This document shows positions 19,734 through 29,505 of a stretch of DNA of 64,000 nt, in pieces. Position 1 is the stretch's first letter, and each line of letters begins with the position of its first letter. Below the pieces are notes generated by a model that saw only the letters and a program-made list of their open reading frames with translations, did not search any database and was not told the origin of the DNA. This DNA is from DATFNV01 sp963827935 (GTDB lineage Bacteria; Planctomycetota; Planctomycetia; Gemmatales; Gemmataceae). Both the position numbers and the translations under genes were made by a program. The DNA is taken from NCBI GenBank assembly GCA_963827935.1, contig CAWHCN010000011.1:930001-994000 (forward strand), read 5' to 3'.

Positions 19734-20015
19734 CTATTCGAGGACGGCCGGCACGCCGTAGAAATCGCCCTGCCGGTCCGGCGCATTGGCCAGCGCATCG
19801 GCGACCTGCAGCGAGGGTCGCGGCTCGTCGGGCCGGAAGACGTTGTGCAGGGGCAGGGCGTGGGCCAGCGGCTCGACGCCGTCGGTATTGACCGCCTGAA
19901 GCTGGCCGACGTACTCGACGATGGCTGTCAGTTGCTGCGTCATGGCCGCCAACTCGGCCTCGGAGAGCTCCAGACGAGCCAGGTGGGCCACCCAGCGGAC
20001 TTGGTCGGCAGTCAT
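19734..20015 (-). CDS. gatC: Asp-tRNA(Asn)/Glu-tRNA(Gln) amidotransferase subunit C
   Basis: The 93-residue GatC subunit that wraps around GatA and stabilises the complex. It shows the classic start (TADQVRWVAHLARLELSEAE), the middle block QLTAIVEYVGQLQAVNTDGV and the end FRPDEPRPSL. The start ATG at 20015 lies 5 bp from the rpmB stop, so rpmB-gatC-gatA form one transcription unit. Confidence 0.96.
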   Translation of the reverse strand: MTADQVRWVAHLARLELSEAELAAMTQQLTAIVEYVGQLQAVNTDGVEPLAHALPLHNVFRPDEPRPSLQVADALANAPDRQGDFYGVPAVLE

Positions 20016-20020
20016 CGGCG

Positions 20021-20281
20021 TTAGATTTTTGGCATCGTGAATGGCTTCTGTTTCTGCGGACGGCGGACCCGGCCGCTGCGGATGCACTGCACGCAGACGC
20101 GGGCCCGCTGCACCGAGCCGTTCAGCTCGATCTGGATGCGTTGCAGGTTCGGCTTGAAGGTGCGCTTGCTGGAGCCGGTGACCTTGCGGCCGATGCCGCC
20201 CAGGTACTTCGCCTTGCCGCGGTGCGTGTACTGGAAGCCGCCCACCGGTTTCTTGCCGCACACGGCACACTGCATGCCCAT
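20021..20281 (-). CDS. rpmB: 50S ribosomal protein L28
   Basis: L28 of the large ribosomal subunit, 86 residues. It retains zinc-ribbon-type cysteine pairs: CAVCGKK at the start and CVQCIRSG near the end. GIGRKVTGSSKRTFKPNLQR is the family signature. Two close ATGs (codons 1 and 3) are possible starts. It is the first gene of the gatCA unit and is preceded by a plain spacer. Confidence 0.96.
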   Translation of the reverse strand: MGMQCAVCGKKPVGGFQYTHRGKAKYLGGIGRKVTGSSKRTFKPNLQRIQIELNGSVQRARVCVQCIRSGRVRRPQKQKPFTMPKI

Positions 20282-20371
20282 GACCGTCGTCTCCTGTGCA
20301 GACGCCTCGTCGCCCGTCGGAAGTGCCTACTATAGCGAGGGCTTGTGGACGCGGCAAGACCGCGGGGCCGC

Positions 20372-20920
20372 TCAGGGCGAGTCGATCAGCGGCCGCCCGT
20401 GCGTCGCCTGCCAGACCAGGGCGAGGCCCAGCACGCCGCCGGTCGCCAGGCTCACCACCGGCATGAACGGGTAGGTGCGGCCGCGCATCAGCAGCGGTCC
20501 CAGCAGGCGGCTGAGCAGCTTGGCCCCCAGGTAAAAAGCCACGATCAGCACCGGGGTGAGCAAGCTGGCGGCCGCGGCCAGGGCGGCCACGTCAGCCGGA
20601 GCCAGGCGGAACAGCCGATATGGCAACGGCACCCCTCCGAGGGAGAAGAGCGAGAAGCCCGCAATCAGCCCCCATTTCAGCGCCGGCACCTGCCACGGCA
20701 CCCCGTCCGGCCCCTGGGCCTGGTAGATGTCGAACGCCAGCAGGGCGGGCACGAAGAGCAGCCAGATCTCGACGAACTCGCGCTGCGCCGACAACCGTTT
20801 CAGGTCCGACCAGGTGGCCACCGCGAACGATCCCAGCAAGAACGCCAGGCCCAGCTGCTGCCAGTAGGACAGGTTCAGGGAGAGGGTGAAGGCACGGGCG
20901 AGCCAGGGGGGAAGGTCCAT
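20372..20920 (-). CDS. Hypothetical integral membrane protein
   Basis: A protein of about 182 residues starting MDLPPWLARAFTLSLNLSYW with five or so hydrophobic segments (QLGLAFLLGSFAVATW, EIWLLFVPALLAFDIYQ, LKWGLIAGFSLFSLGGVPLP, AALAAAASLLTPVLIVAFYL). The layout resembles an A24 prepilin peptidase or small permease, but I cannot see catalytic aspartates placed as expected. The N-terminal coding part is duplicated as a remnant at 27200-27306. An upstream ATG at 20947 is possible but lies in sequence shared with the duplicated block. Confidence 0.6.
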   Translation of the reverse strand: MDLPPWLARAFTLSLNLSYWQQLGLAFLLGSFAVATWSDLKRLSAQREFVEIWLLFVPALLAFDIYQAQGPDGVPWQVPALKWGLIAGFSLFSLGGVPLPYRLFRLAPADVAALAAAASLLTPVLIVAFYLGAKLLSRLLGPLLMRGRTYPFMPVVSLATGGVLGLALVWQATHGRPLIDSP

Positions 20921-20956
20921 AAAGGGAAACCCTAGAACAGGCTGCAATGCCCGCGA

Positions 20957-21063
20957 TTACTTCCTCTTGCCGAGTTCACGCTCCACGGCGCGCCGGACTT
21001 GATTGCGGAGCTTGGCCCAGTCGTCCGGAGCCCGCTCTGGGTTCAGTGCCACCTCGACCCTAG
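20957..21063 (-). pseudogene. Remnant: C-terminus of a HEAT-family gene
   Basis: This piece encodes an end (WAKLRNQVRRAVERELGKRK) almost identical to the C-terminus of the large HEAT protein that stops at 27343, with the same flanking bases. It is a truncated copy left by a segmental duplication. Confidence 0.75.
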
Positions 21064-21684
21064 CAGCGCGGTGCAGTGCCGGCAGCGTCTGCCTGAGTTC
21101 TAGCTATCTTACCGATGGAATGCACTTCCGAAAAGAATTGAGGCGCGACGCCGGGCGGGTGGAGGCGAGTCATGAATCGGACCAAGATGACCTATGGCCC
21201 GCTGGACCCCGTGTTGCGCTCCCTGGCATTGCCGATCCGAAGGTGTTCGATGCCCAACTCCAGAAGGGCGCTGACAGCTGTCAGCCGGCACGCATCGACA
21301 GCGGCGTCGGCCCAGCGGGCTTGGGGGGTGTGGTCGCGATCGACCTGGAAAACCAGGCCGTCTTGCACCGGAGGATGTACCGCGGGGCGATGGCCAATCC
21401 GCAGTCCCTGTCGCCCGGTCAGCGGGAGGTGACGTGGGCTGAAGGCGGGGCGATGCGGATGATCGGGTCGGCAACCCAAGAGCGCTGGCGGTGGTCGCAG
21501 TCGCGTGCCGCCTGCAAAGAGGGGGCTACCGGGCCGATCAGGTCTTCCAGGCCATTCTCGCGGCCATGGGGTAGCCTGCTGCGGGCTGGGAAGGTCTGGG
21601 CATGCGGCCGATGGCCTGTACGGCACCAGCGCCGCCGGAGGGACGTGTGGGCATCGAATCGAGCTGCGTCCGCTGCGTCCTCTT
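21064..21684. other. Stretch without a supportable gene
   Basis: Several open frames on both strands, none with a start signal, family motif or steady codon pattern. Fragments such as AVVAVACRLQRGGYRADQVF on the plus strand look gene-like but are interrupted. I regard it as decayed accessory DNA. Confidence 0.4.
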
Positions 21685-22020
21685 TTATCTCTCCCTGAGG
21701 CTGGAAGGCGCTATGGTAGCCCGATGGCGGGGATCGTCAATGTCCCTTAGCGAGAAGTCGGTGGTGGCCAGATTCTCTTCAAGTGCATCCAAGATGTCGA
21801 AGTAGTCATCCTCGGGATAAAGCTCACGGACATCTTGCCCCAGAATCAGCAGGGTATACCGCCAGTGCAAATCGACCAGAAGCTTGATCGCCGCATCGAC
21901 TTCGGCCATGTTAATCGGCCGGCCAATTCGCCGTCGATCTTGCTCGCTATGAGCGTAGACTTTATCGCCGCGGCACCTGATCTGCTTGACAGCTTTCCGC
22001 AGCGCGGTGATATCTTTTCT

Positions 22021-23382
22021 GGCTCTTCGCGTTTTTTAGTGGGTAACTTTCGGCCCAGGAAGGGACAAATCCCCGCTTTCCCCGAGGAAAACCGCCTTCC
22101 CCGCGGAGCAAAAAGCTGCCATGCTGACACGATGGCCATCTTCAAGCTGCTCCATGACCTCTACCGGTTTCCTGGCTTCGTCCCTCTGGCCCAGGTCCGG
22201 GGCCTCTTCGGGGACCCCCACGCCGTCGTTATCACCCTGCGGCATGCCGAAAAAAACGCGCTGCGGCGTCTGCGGCCAGGAGTATTACAGCCACTACGAC
22301 AAACGGACCCGACGCGTCCGCGATCTCTCCTGCGGCGACAAACGCGTCTACCTCACCTTCCGCCTCCGCCGCGTCCAGTGCTCACGGTGTGGCGGCGTGA
22401 AGAACGAGGGCCTCGACTGGCTGGCCGACAACCCGCTCTACACCAAGCGGTTCGCCTTCTTCGTGGGCCGTCGCTGTCGCCAGACGCCCATCAAGGAGGT
22501 GGCCGAGGAACTCTTCCTCGATTGGCACGCCGTCAAGGAGTTGGACAAGCAGTACATGCGCGCAGCTTCGCCGGGTCGGCACCCCGGCGCCCCGGGTCAT
22601 CGGCATCGACGAAATCGCCGTCGCCAGGGGGCACCAGTACCGCATCGTCGTCAGCGACCTGGAGCGTGGTCGTCCCATCTGGTTTGGCGGCGTGGACCGT
22701 TCCGAGGCCAGCCTGGACGAGTTCTTTGCCTGGCTGGGCCCAGAAAAATGCGGCAAAATCCGCGTGGCGGTCATGGACATGTGGCAGGCGTTCCGTAACT
22801 CCACCCTCAAGGAGGGGAACGCTCCCCAGGCCACGATCGTGTACGACAAGTTCCACATCCTGATGCACCTGGCCGAGGCGATGGACCAGGTGCGCAGGCG
22901 GGAATACGCCCGCGTGTCGGGCAAGGACCGGCGCTTCATCAAAGGGCAGAGGTACACGCTTTTGTCTCACTGGGAAAACCTCAACGCCACGGGGCGGGAA
23001 GCCCTGACGCTGTTGTTCAAGGCCAACCGCCGGCTGAACAAGGCGTACCTCCTCAAGGAGTCCTTCGATCAGCTCTGGGACTACTGGAGCCCCGGCTGGG
23101 CCCGGCGTTTCTTCGACCAGTGGCGTGCCGCGTTGCGCTGGCAACGTCTGGAGCCCTTAGAGCGCTCGCCCGCATGGTGGCAGCGCACTGGGACGGGATC
23201 GAGGCCTATTGCCGCGCGGAGAACAAGGTGCCGTTGGGTTTCGTGGAAGGCATCAACAACAAGATCCGTGCCATCCAGAGGCGGGCGTACGGCTTCCGGG
23301 ATGAGGAGTACCTCCGGCTGAAAATCCTGACCTGCATGCTCCCAAAACTGTGAAAAGTACCCACCAAAAAACGCGAAGACCC
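22021..23382 (+). mobile_element. ISL3-family insertion sequence with 8-bp target duplication
   Basis: A complete 1362-bp element. The terminal inverted repeats begin GGCTCTTCGCGTTTTTTAGT on the left and, read inward, GGGTCTTCGCGTTTTTTGGT on the right, the typical ISL3 end. The 8-bp direct repeat tcttttct flanks it at 22013-22020 and 23383-23390, the duplication length expected of ISL3. It is inserted in a HEPN-type gene that reads in frame when the element is removed, so insertion is recent on the scale of this region. Confidence 0.93.
22132..23353 (+). CDS. ISL3 family transposase (frameshifted)
   Basis: A DDE transposase of the ISL3 family, about 405 residues once mended. The N-terminus MAIFKLLHDLYRFPGFVPLA is read in one frame; near 22245 it changes to KKTRCGVCGQEYYSHYDKR, whose cysteine pairs with later CSRCGG form a zinc finger. 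Two more slips lie near 22590 and 23155. Catalytic residues are likely D in VIGIDEIAVARG, D in VAVMDMWQAF and E in GFVEGINNKIRAIQRRAYG. The three frame breaks would make it inactive if real, although the intact ends and target duplication suggest a young element and hence sequencing errors. Confidence 0.88.
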
Positions 23383-23853
23383 TCTTTTCTGATTCGCCTA
23401 CGGGAGATTCTCTCGCCCGGTTCGTCACGAGCAACGTAATTGAAGGTACGATCAACAGCCCCGATGTATACTGCGGGATGCAAATGCTTCATGTGCCGCT
23501 TGTATATTCGCCGCTGACGCGATCTCGTCAGAAGATGATTGTTTATCCTCAAGTCTTCCAAGAGCACAACAAGGGTGGTGACGAGCTTCGGATCTCCTTT
23601 TTTCGGCGGATTCGGTCTTTGTTTGTCAGTGAGTCTCCTGATGGTCAGGCAGGCATAGGCGTAGTACCCTTGAACCATCCAGCGGGCTAGCTCTGCTCCA
23701 ATTTCCTTCCCGCGATAGGGCTCAACCGCCTTCATCAGCTCGTGGAAGTGCTTCTGCTGAAGGGCAAGTTCGACGAGTTCGCCCTTGATGCGTTTAAGCC
23801 ACTTACCCCATTTGATGAACAGGCTGTGGGTGGGCATCGTGATTCTCTGCCGT

Positions 23854-24740
23854 TTAAGGGTTCCCTGCGAGCTTGTCCAGAACCGCTAGAGATCCCCAGT
23901 TGATTCGCTTCGCGTTGATCTCGACGTTTTGACTGACCGAGGCCAGCCATTCGCGGCGTTCGTGGTAGAAGACGAAACGAACTGCGCCACTCGCCACACG
24001 TCGATTGAACTCGCGAATTATCTCCTTCTCTCCCAGAATGACCATGCCATCATCCCCGGGCTGGTAGCTGCCGTGAATCGCTAGATGACTTGAGATCGGG
24101 AAGACGAGTTCAGCCACGGGAGACGACAGGCCAACACTCTCGAAAAAGTGTGCGGGGTTGTCGCTGGTGAGAAAGAAGCGACTTTCCATCAGACTTCACA
24201 GCGCCGCGTCATGAAGTAGATCAACTCTATCATTTCGGGACGCGGCCAGGGTGTTCTGAGCTGCTCGATCATCTCTATCGGCGGCTCCTTCGAGAACTTA
24301 TCCTTGGCCGCGTCAACTTCGGCGAGCTTGGCGTCGATGCGTGCCCTTTCGATATTCTCGGCCTTGCCGAGTTGCTCAATCGCTTCTTTCACCTCGGCAA
24401 CGGTGCTCTCCAGGACGCCGGGCATCATGGCGTAACCGTCTCTACGATGCTTCGGACCTCGCTTGAGCATCGTGGCGATGTAGAGGGCCAGATGCGCGCC
24501 TAACGCGCGTCAATCGGCTTGCCCACCCGCAGCATTTCAATTGCGGCATGCCGGGTGTTCGATGTCTTGCGCAAGTTGCTCTTCGACTTCTTGGCTGTAG
24601 TAGCCGTGTTCCTGAGCGGCTTTGGCAACGCTCGGATTGGCGAACAGACCAGTTTTCTTGTCGTACTGCCAGATCCTCCCCGGCGTGTCGGGATGGCAAA
24701 AGCCATGTAGGAGCTTGCGCGGGGTGTAGTGATGGCCCAT
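23854..24740 (-). pseudogene. DUF4238 protein gene, broken by frameshifts
   Basis: The start MGHHYTPRKLLHGFCHPDTP, with RIWQYDKKTG, is the DUF4238 N-terminus, and SRFFLTSDNPAHFFESVG followed by FPISSHLAIHGS is its conserved C-terminal core. The middle (AEVKEAIEQLGKAENIERAR) is in a third frame. Breaks lie near 24555 and 24190, where TGA and ATG overlap as tgatg. Length after mending (about 290 residues) is normal for the family. DUF4238 proteins are of unknown function and often occur in variable regions. I call it a pseudogene because neighbouring DNA is also decayed, but errors in the sequence could explain the breaks. Confidence 0.72.
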
Positions 24741-25202
24741 GACGCCCTCGTCCGTTTGCGTTCCGAATCGCTACTTCAATTCGGACCCTGCCATGCACCG
24801 AAAGTTCGCCCTTGTTCGTTCAGAAAAACCGGGGCACCTCACACAACTTCGTGAGCCATATTGGCTTCCGTCGATATTTCCGCATTCCAGCGCGGCATTA
24901 CCTTCTTCAGCTTTCCTCGCCGCCTCGCCACGGGACGACCCGCCCTCACCCGAAGTCCCGCGTGGAATGCCTCGCTCGCCACCGCCCAGTCGGCTCGCCG
25001 CAGAACGCGAAATGGGGACAGGGTGAATTTCCGTATGAATTCACCCTGGTTTTTTGCCCGCGATCTGGCTGTGTGGCCGCCGTGGCAGGACCTTTCGCCC
25101 CGGCGATCCGTGTGCTCCAGGTGCGCAGTGGCTCCAAGTCCTTGTGGTCGTTACTGTGCCCCTCGCCAAGTCAAGGAACTGGGCGCGGTGCTTGTCCTTG
25201 TC
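24741..25202. other. Stretch without a supportable gene
   Basis: About 460 bp between the DUF4238 start and a duplicated gene remnant. No motif, RBS or consistent codon use. Confidence 0.35.
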
Positions 25203-25480
25203 CTATTTGTCCAGGTAAAACGCCGTCCACTGGCCGCAGACAGCACAGAGCTGCACGCTCGGGAGCGGCGTCAGGGGCAGGGCGTCGCCGGCGGGGGTCC
25301 GCACCCGCACGGGCGGGAGAAGCGGCCCGGCGGTGGCGGGTTGATGGCCGTGGTAGAACGGCAGCGGCGACTTCTCGCCCCAGGTCAGGAGTTCACCCTT
25401 CGGCCCGTCCAACTCCAGCGCCAGCGATTCCAGCAGGGGCCGGCACAGGTCGAAGGCGTCGTGGAGGCGGCCAAGCCTGG
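25203..25480 (-). pseudogene. Gene remnant, copy 1 of a duplicated block
   Basis: A minus-strand fragment reading RLHDAFDLCRPLLESLALEL, then GELLTWGEKSPLPFYHG and ending LCAVCGQWTAFYLDK. It has no start codon. Bases 25212-25431 recur with about 90 percent identity by eye at 26960-27172. The protein family is not recognised; the CxxC pair at the end could bind zinc. Confidence 0.6.
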
Positions 25481-25553
25481 TCCGTTGTCGAGTAGTGCAA
25501 AAGGCGCGGGGGTTGAAGCGATTCGGGTTCCGATGCCTCCTGGCATGAAACGC

Positions 25554-25961
25554 TCACGGCGGCTCGCGTCGCAAGAGTGGCTCAAAACCAGCCTGCTCGA
25601 AATGATGGTCGTGGGCCAGGGCCCGGACGAGGCCGCGGTCCGACATCACAACAAACGAGATACAGTCGGTCAGCGACCACTCCTTGTCGGGTCTTTGTGC
25701 GTGGAGCTGCAACCCTCTCTCGAAAAGATCGTTGCGGGCGGGAACCACCTCGTAGCCGGGTGCGGCGCGAATGAAGTGGAGGAGGGCGTGGGCTTTGGGG
25801 CGGTCCACCGGCTGGGAGAGGGCGTTGACCGTCTCGAGGAGCACGTATTCCGTAACGAGCAACGGTTCCGCAACAGCCGCCGCCCAGGCCTGGGCGCGCC
25901 CGTGGAGTGCGTCGCGCGGCTGGCACAGAGCAACAAGAAACCCGGTGTCCACTCCGATCAT
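25554..25961 (-). CDS. PIN-domain ribonuclease toxin (VapC-like)
   Basis: A 135-residue PIN-domain protein, the toxin of a type II toxin-antitoxin pair that cleaves RNA. It opens with the first acidic residue (MIGVDTGFLVALCQPRDALH), has VTEYVLLETVNALS (second acidic residue) and the block WSLTDCISFVVMSDRGL with the remaining aspartates, then ALAHDHHFEQAGFEPLL. The start overlaps the antitoxin stop by 4 bp (ATGA), showing tight coupling. It appears intact. Confidence 0.9.
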   Translation of the reverse strand: MIGVDTGFLVALCQPRDALHGRAQAWAAAVAEPLLVTEYVLLETVNALSQPVDRPKAHALLHFIRAAPGYEVVPARNDLFERGLQLHAQRPDKEWSLTDCISFVVMSDRGLVRALAHDHHFEQAGFEPLLRREPP

Positions 25962-26197
25962 GTCTTTTTCGGTGTGCCGTACAAGTAATGGTCATGCTGG
26001 GCGGCGCCGTCGGTCGGCCATTGCGGATTCTCGGGGAACCGCGCCAGCAGGTCAGCAAGCCCGACCAGGGGATGATCGGCCGGCTCCCCGGTCCCGGGTG
26101 CAGGAAGAGTGATCACCAGCTCGCAGCCGACGGGCAAATCGACCGGCCCGTCGGGAACGAAGACGCGACCGTCGAAACGAGCCTTGACTGTGCTCAT
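25958..26197 (-). CDS. Antitoxin of the PIN toxin pair
   Basis: A 79-residue protein starting MSTVKARFDGRVFVPDGPVD, then LPVGCELVITLPAPG. The beta-rich first half matches short AF2212/DUF104-like antitoxins, and the C-terminal tail (from PLVGLADLLARFPENPQ) would bind the toxin. I choose the ATG ending at 26197 because it follows tacctcc (an anti-strand GGAGGTA ribosome site) and begins the fold. Like other such pairs it probably represses its own promoter, in 26198-26280. Confidence 0.82.
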   Translation of the reverse strand: MSTVKARFDGRVFVPDGPVDLPVGCELVITLPAPGTGEPADHPLVGLADLLARFPENPQWPTDGAAQHDHYLYGTPKKT

Positions 26198-26282
26198 GAA
26201 TACCTCCCCGCCTCCATTATAGTCGCCTTGCCGAAGAGTGGCGTCGCGCGAACCGTCGTGGCGCAAGACCTCGGCGTGGTCC

Positions 26283-26902
26283 TCAGCTTCGCGGCGCCGG
26301 GACGGGTTTACCCTGTTTGGCTTCGTAAAGCTTGATCTCTTGCAGATACTCGCGCATCATCATCCGGTACGATCGCCGAACGCTCGCGAGGTGCTCGGGA
26401 TCGAGGTCGGTGCGCTTGTCGATCTGCGCGAGGCGGCGTTCCAGGTCCGCCAGTTTCTCCTTGGTTTGCTCATAGCCGGGCGGCGTCAACGGCTCGGTCA
26501 TAGAGATCACCTCCACAACGCCCTTGGGTCGTTTCTTGCGGTCGGTGGCAAACTGCCGGGTGGCCCAGGCTTCATAATCCGCGTCGTCGGCCGCCACGAT
26601 GAGTTGCAGAAACGCCCACACCAGGTCTTCGCTATCCAGCTTCGGACCCTGCCGAAGATAACCGGGACCGGGCAGGAACACCACATCCACATCATTGGGC
26701 GCAATTTGCGGGTGACGAAGCTGCCGTTCACCAACAGCCGGCGAACTCCTGCCTTCCTGGCCGATTCGATGAAGAGGAGCAACTCGCTCATCTCCGCTTC
26801 TCGTTCCTCCGAGCCGCTGCCGAAACACGCGGTCAGTTCTTCAGTTGCGCAGAGGTGGATGCCGGGCGGCAAGTTGCCATGATCGTCAAAAGGGGGCAAC
26901 AT
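26283..26902 (-). CDS. DUF6932 family protein fused or coupled to a short helical partner (frameshifted near 26705)
   Basis: The start MLPPFDDHGNLPPGIHLCAT and the core RRLLVNGSFVTRKLRP|NDVDVVFLP are the DUF6932 pattern, a family thought to have a nucleotidyltransferase-like fold with GSFV...NDVD as its key motif. The core is broken by loss of one C in a cccc run near 26705. The frame then runs through PKGVVEVIS into MTEPLTPPGYEQTKEKLADL and ends YLQEIKLYEAKQGKPVPAPR, a charged helical segment of about 72 residues normally encoded as a separate downstream gene. Either the stop was lost, giving a fusion, or a base was missed. The pair resembles a toxin-antitoxin module; this is inference. Confidence 0.7.
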
Positions 26903-26953
26903 GCCACATCGCCGGCTGGCTTGTCCCCATACCGGGAATCATTATGACTCATT

Positions 26954-27306
26954 GTACTAACGCCGTCCACTGGCCGCAGACGGCACAGAGCTGCACGCTC
27001 AGGAGCGGTGTCAGGGGGAGGGCCTCGCCGGGGGGGGGTCCGCAGCCGCACGGGCGGGAGAAGCGGCCCGGCGGCTGGCGGGCAGGTGGCCGTGGTAGAA
27101 CGGCAACGGCGACTTCTCGCCCCACGTCAGGAGTTCACCCATCGGCCCCGCCGACTCCAGCGCCAGCGATTGGCCGGCGACGACGGGCCCAGGGGAAGGT
27201 CTCCACCGCGAACGATCCCAGCAAGAACGCCAGCCCCAGCCGCTGCCAGTAGGACAGGTTCAGGGAGAGGGTGAAGGCGGCGGGCGAACCAGGGGGGAAG
27301 GTCCAT
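26954..27306 (-). pseudogene. Chimeric remnant: copy 2 of the CxxC block joined to the start of the membrane-protein gene
   Basis: Bases 26960-27172 repeat the block at 25212-25431. From about 27195 the sequence switches to a copy of the N-terminal coding part of the membrane gene at 20818-20920 (MDLPPW at 27306). The junction is a recombination point between two unrelated remnants. Confidence 0.65.
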
Positions 27307-27342
27307 GCAGGGAAACCTCGTAACAGGCTGCAATGCCCGCGA

Positions 27343-29307
27343 TTACTTCCTCTCGCCGAGTTCACGCTCCACGGCTTGCCGGACTTGATTGCGGAGCTTG
27401 GCCCATTCCTGCGGGGGTCGTTCAGGGTCTAGCTTCACCTCGACTCGTAGCAAATCGGCCAACTCAATCGCCACGAAGTCCCTCACGTGAAGCTTTTCAT
27501 AGGTGAATCCGGCACACGGTCCTTCGTACTTCTTGCTGGACTCCGTATCCCGAAACCCGTCGTCCGCAAGAAAACCGGCCAGCAGCCGCAACCGCTCCGA
27601 GCGATGGCGCTTGTCTCGCGGATCAGCGAAATTGTTCAGCAACTCCATCCGAAACCCCACCGCCGCGCGTTTCGCGACCTTCTCCAGGGCCGGCCAGACC
27701 TGCGGGTCGTCACACTCGATGGCGAGCTGGCCGAAGTGGGCCTCGGGGGATCTCCAGTAGGGGCCTGCCACGTCGTCGGGGAGCGCCTTGATCGTCGCCA
27801 GCAACAGCGCGTCAAACCGCTTCTGGTCCAGTTCCTTGATGGCCCAAAAGGCGGGGAGGCGATGCCGGTTGTCCTTGTGCCCGCCGGCGTGCAGGAATAG
27901 ATCGAGCTTCTCCTTGGCCCCCAGCTTGCTCTTGTTTACCGCATCGGCAAGCGGCCAACTCGCCAGCTCCGGGCGCTTATCAAGGAGAGTCCGGTAGAGC
28001 GCGGGGATGTGATTGGGATACTTGACCACGATGAGGCGTAGTTGCTGGGCGTTGACCTGTCCGTCCTCGTCTTCCTTGATGTCGCGCGGCAGGACGTGGT
28101 CCAGCAGGTAGCGCTCCTCCCCGGCCTTGCGGGCCTCGTCCCACCACTTCTTCGCCTCGGCCTTCGCGAGGCGGTCTGTCTGGCCGCGGCGCCCAGCCCC
28201 ACCGATTTCATGCCCGGCCAAGTTCTCCAGCAGGATACTAACCATCTCACCTACTTGGACGTTCCAGGGTACGACCATCACCCCTCCCAGCATGGCCCGC
28301 GTCAGGCGGTCGTCGTCGAGGTGCTCGATCAGCGCGGGAACGGCCTCGAAGCCCAACTCGGCGAGGCGCCAGTACCGGTCCTCGGGTCCGTAACGGCCGG
28401 GGGCCCGCGTGTACCCCGTGTAATCAACGAGGTCGTCAATCAGCGCCTCGACGCTGCCGGGCTTCGCCTTGCTCGGGACGAGGGCCAGTTCGAGCGACCG
28501 CAGCAGCGCCCGGTTGCGCTCGGCGTCGAACTCCTTGTCCCTGCCGATCAGCTCCTTGAGGCGCTTGGCCATCGGGGCGCGGTCCACCTTCGGCCGCGTC
28601 AGCTGGTCCTTCCAGTAGTACCACGCCGCCTGGATAAGCGCCTGCCTGGGTGAGACCTGGGCGTCCTTGCGGTCTTGTTCAAGGAGATACTCCGCGAGCT
28701 TCCGCCAGCCGTGCGCGTGGCACTGGATGGCGAGCCCCCATCCTTTCCTGTAGACCAGATCCTTGACGGCGTCAGGCTCCGGCTTAACTTCCTGCGCCTT
28801 CTGGTTCCATCCCATCGGCCGCTCGCAGGTTCCGTCCAGGACCGTCCAGGATCCCGAATCGTTTCTCTGCTTGAGCATGAAGCCCAGGCCGTACACCTGC
28901 TTGACTTTGCCGTTGGCGAGGCCCATTCCGTACGCCTCGTAGCGCACCAACGGGGCGTCCTTCGGGGGCAGCGGCAGGCCAAACGCGCGGTAGTCGATGA
29001 GCAGTTGTTCCAGGGTGTTCTCGATCACGGCCGCGATGTCACCGGCTCGGCGGCGGACCTCCGGATCCTTGCTATCGTTCGCGGCCGCGCAGGGCCTCGA
29101 TGGCCGGGGGCCCGATCTTTTCGAGCTGCCGGCTTGCGGCCTCACGCTCGTTGAACTGATCGCTGCCGAGTTGCCGAATCAGGCGCTCGACTTGGCGCGG
29201 TCGGGAGTCTCCTTTGGAGGTGGAGCGGGCTCGTCGCCGCGGGACTCAGCCGGAAGGATCAGGGCAAAGGCCAGCAGGAGCCACGAAAGTAGCCACCTTC
29301 GGAGCAT
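27343..29307 (-). CDS. Large secreted HEAT-type protein (frameshifted near 29165 and 29095)
   Basis: The signal peptide MLRRWLLSWLLLAFALILPA begins at 29307. A first slip near 29165 leads to LIRQLGSDQFNEREAASRQL, a very common planctomycete motif, and a second near 29095 leads to NDSKDPEVRRRAGDIAAVIE. From there one frame of about 590 residues runs to the stop. It contains repeated helical units (YRALLDKRPELASWPL-like, VWPALEKVAKRAAVGFRMEL) and ends WAKLRNQVRQAVERELGERK. No enzyme motif is seen; a periplasmic scaffold is the best guess. Its C-terminus is copied at 20957-21063. The IS66 element lies just upstream and may have displaced its promoter. Confidence 0.68.
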
Positions 29308-29505
29308 GGGTCACCTCAATTTCGTGAGGACGACATGCCATCGCATGATATGACGCGTATGGTTGTCGCCACCGCCCGAGCTAGCCGTAATTGTAACCGC
29401 TGAAGATACCACTGCGTTGGGCCGCCGGCGACGATTTTCTTGGGGCCATTGGCGAACAGGGCCCCCGGCGCCGAAGGGGCCCGTCATAGCGATCCCGCAC
29501 ACATC

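Larger units (their letters stand above)
21685..23837 (-). pseudogene. HEPN-domain (AbiU2-like) protein gene split by an ISL3 insertion
   Basis: Removing the IS and one copy of the 8-bp duplication rejoins 23837-23383 to 22020-21685 in one open frame of about 260 codons. The product starts MPTHSLFIKWGKWLKRIKG, passes WMVQGYYAYACLTIRRLTD and LVVLLEDLRIN, crosses the join at RRRIRKDITALRKAVKQIRC and contains RGDKVYAH, an Rx6H motif as in HEPN ribonucleases, then AAIKLLVDLHWRYTLLILG. The layout fits AbiU2-like HEPN proteins, several of which are toxins or phage-defence factors. The insertion makes it inactive here. The family call is from motif and overall pattern; the reconstruction is direct from the sequence. 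Confidence 0.8.

Noticed and set aside
21003..21698. A 231-codon open frame on the plus strand
   Set aside because: No ribosome site, no motif, and it begins inside the antisense of a HEAT-gene remnant.
24861..25988. A 375-codon plus-strand open frame over the PIN toxin
   Set aside because: It is antisense to the well-supported PIN and duplicated remnant sequences and has no recognisable domain.
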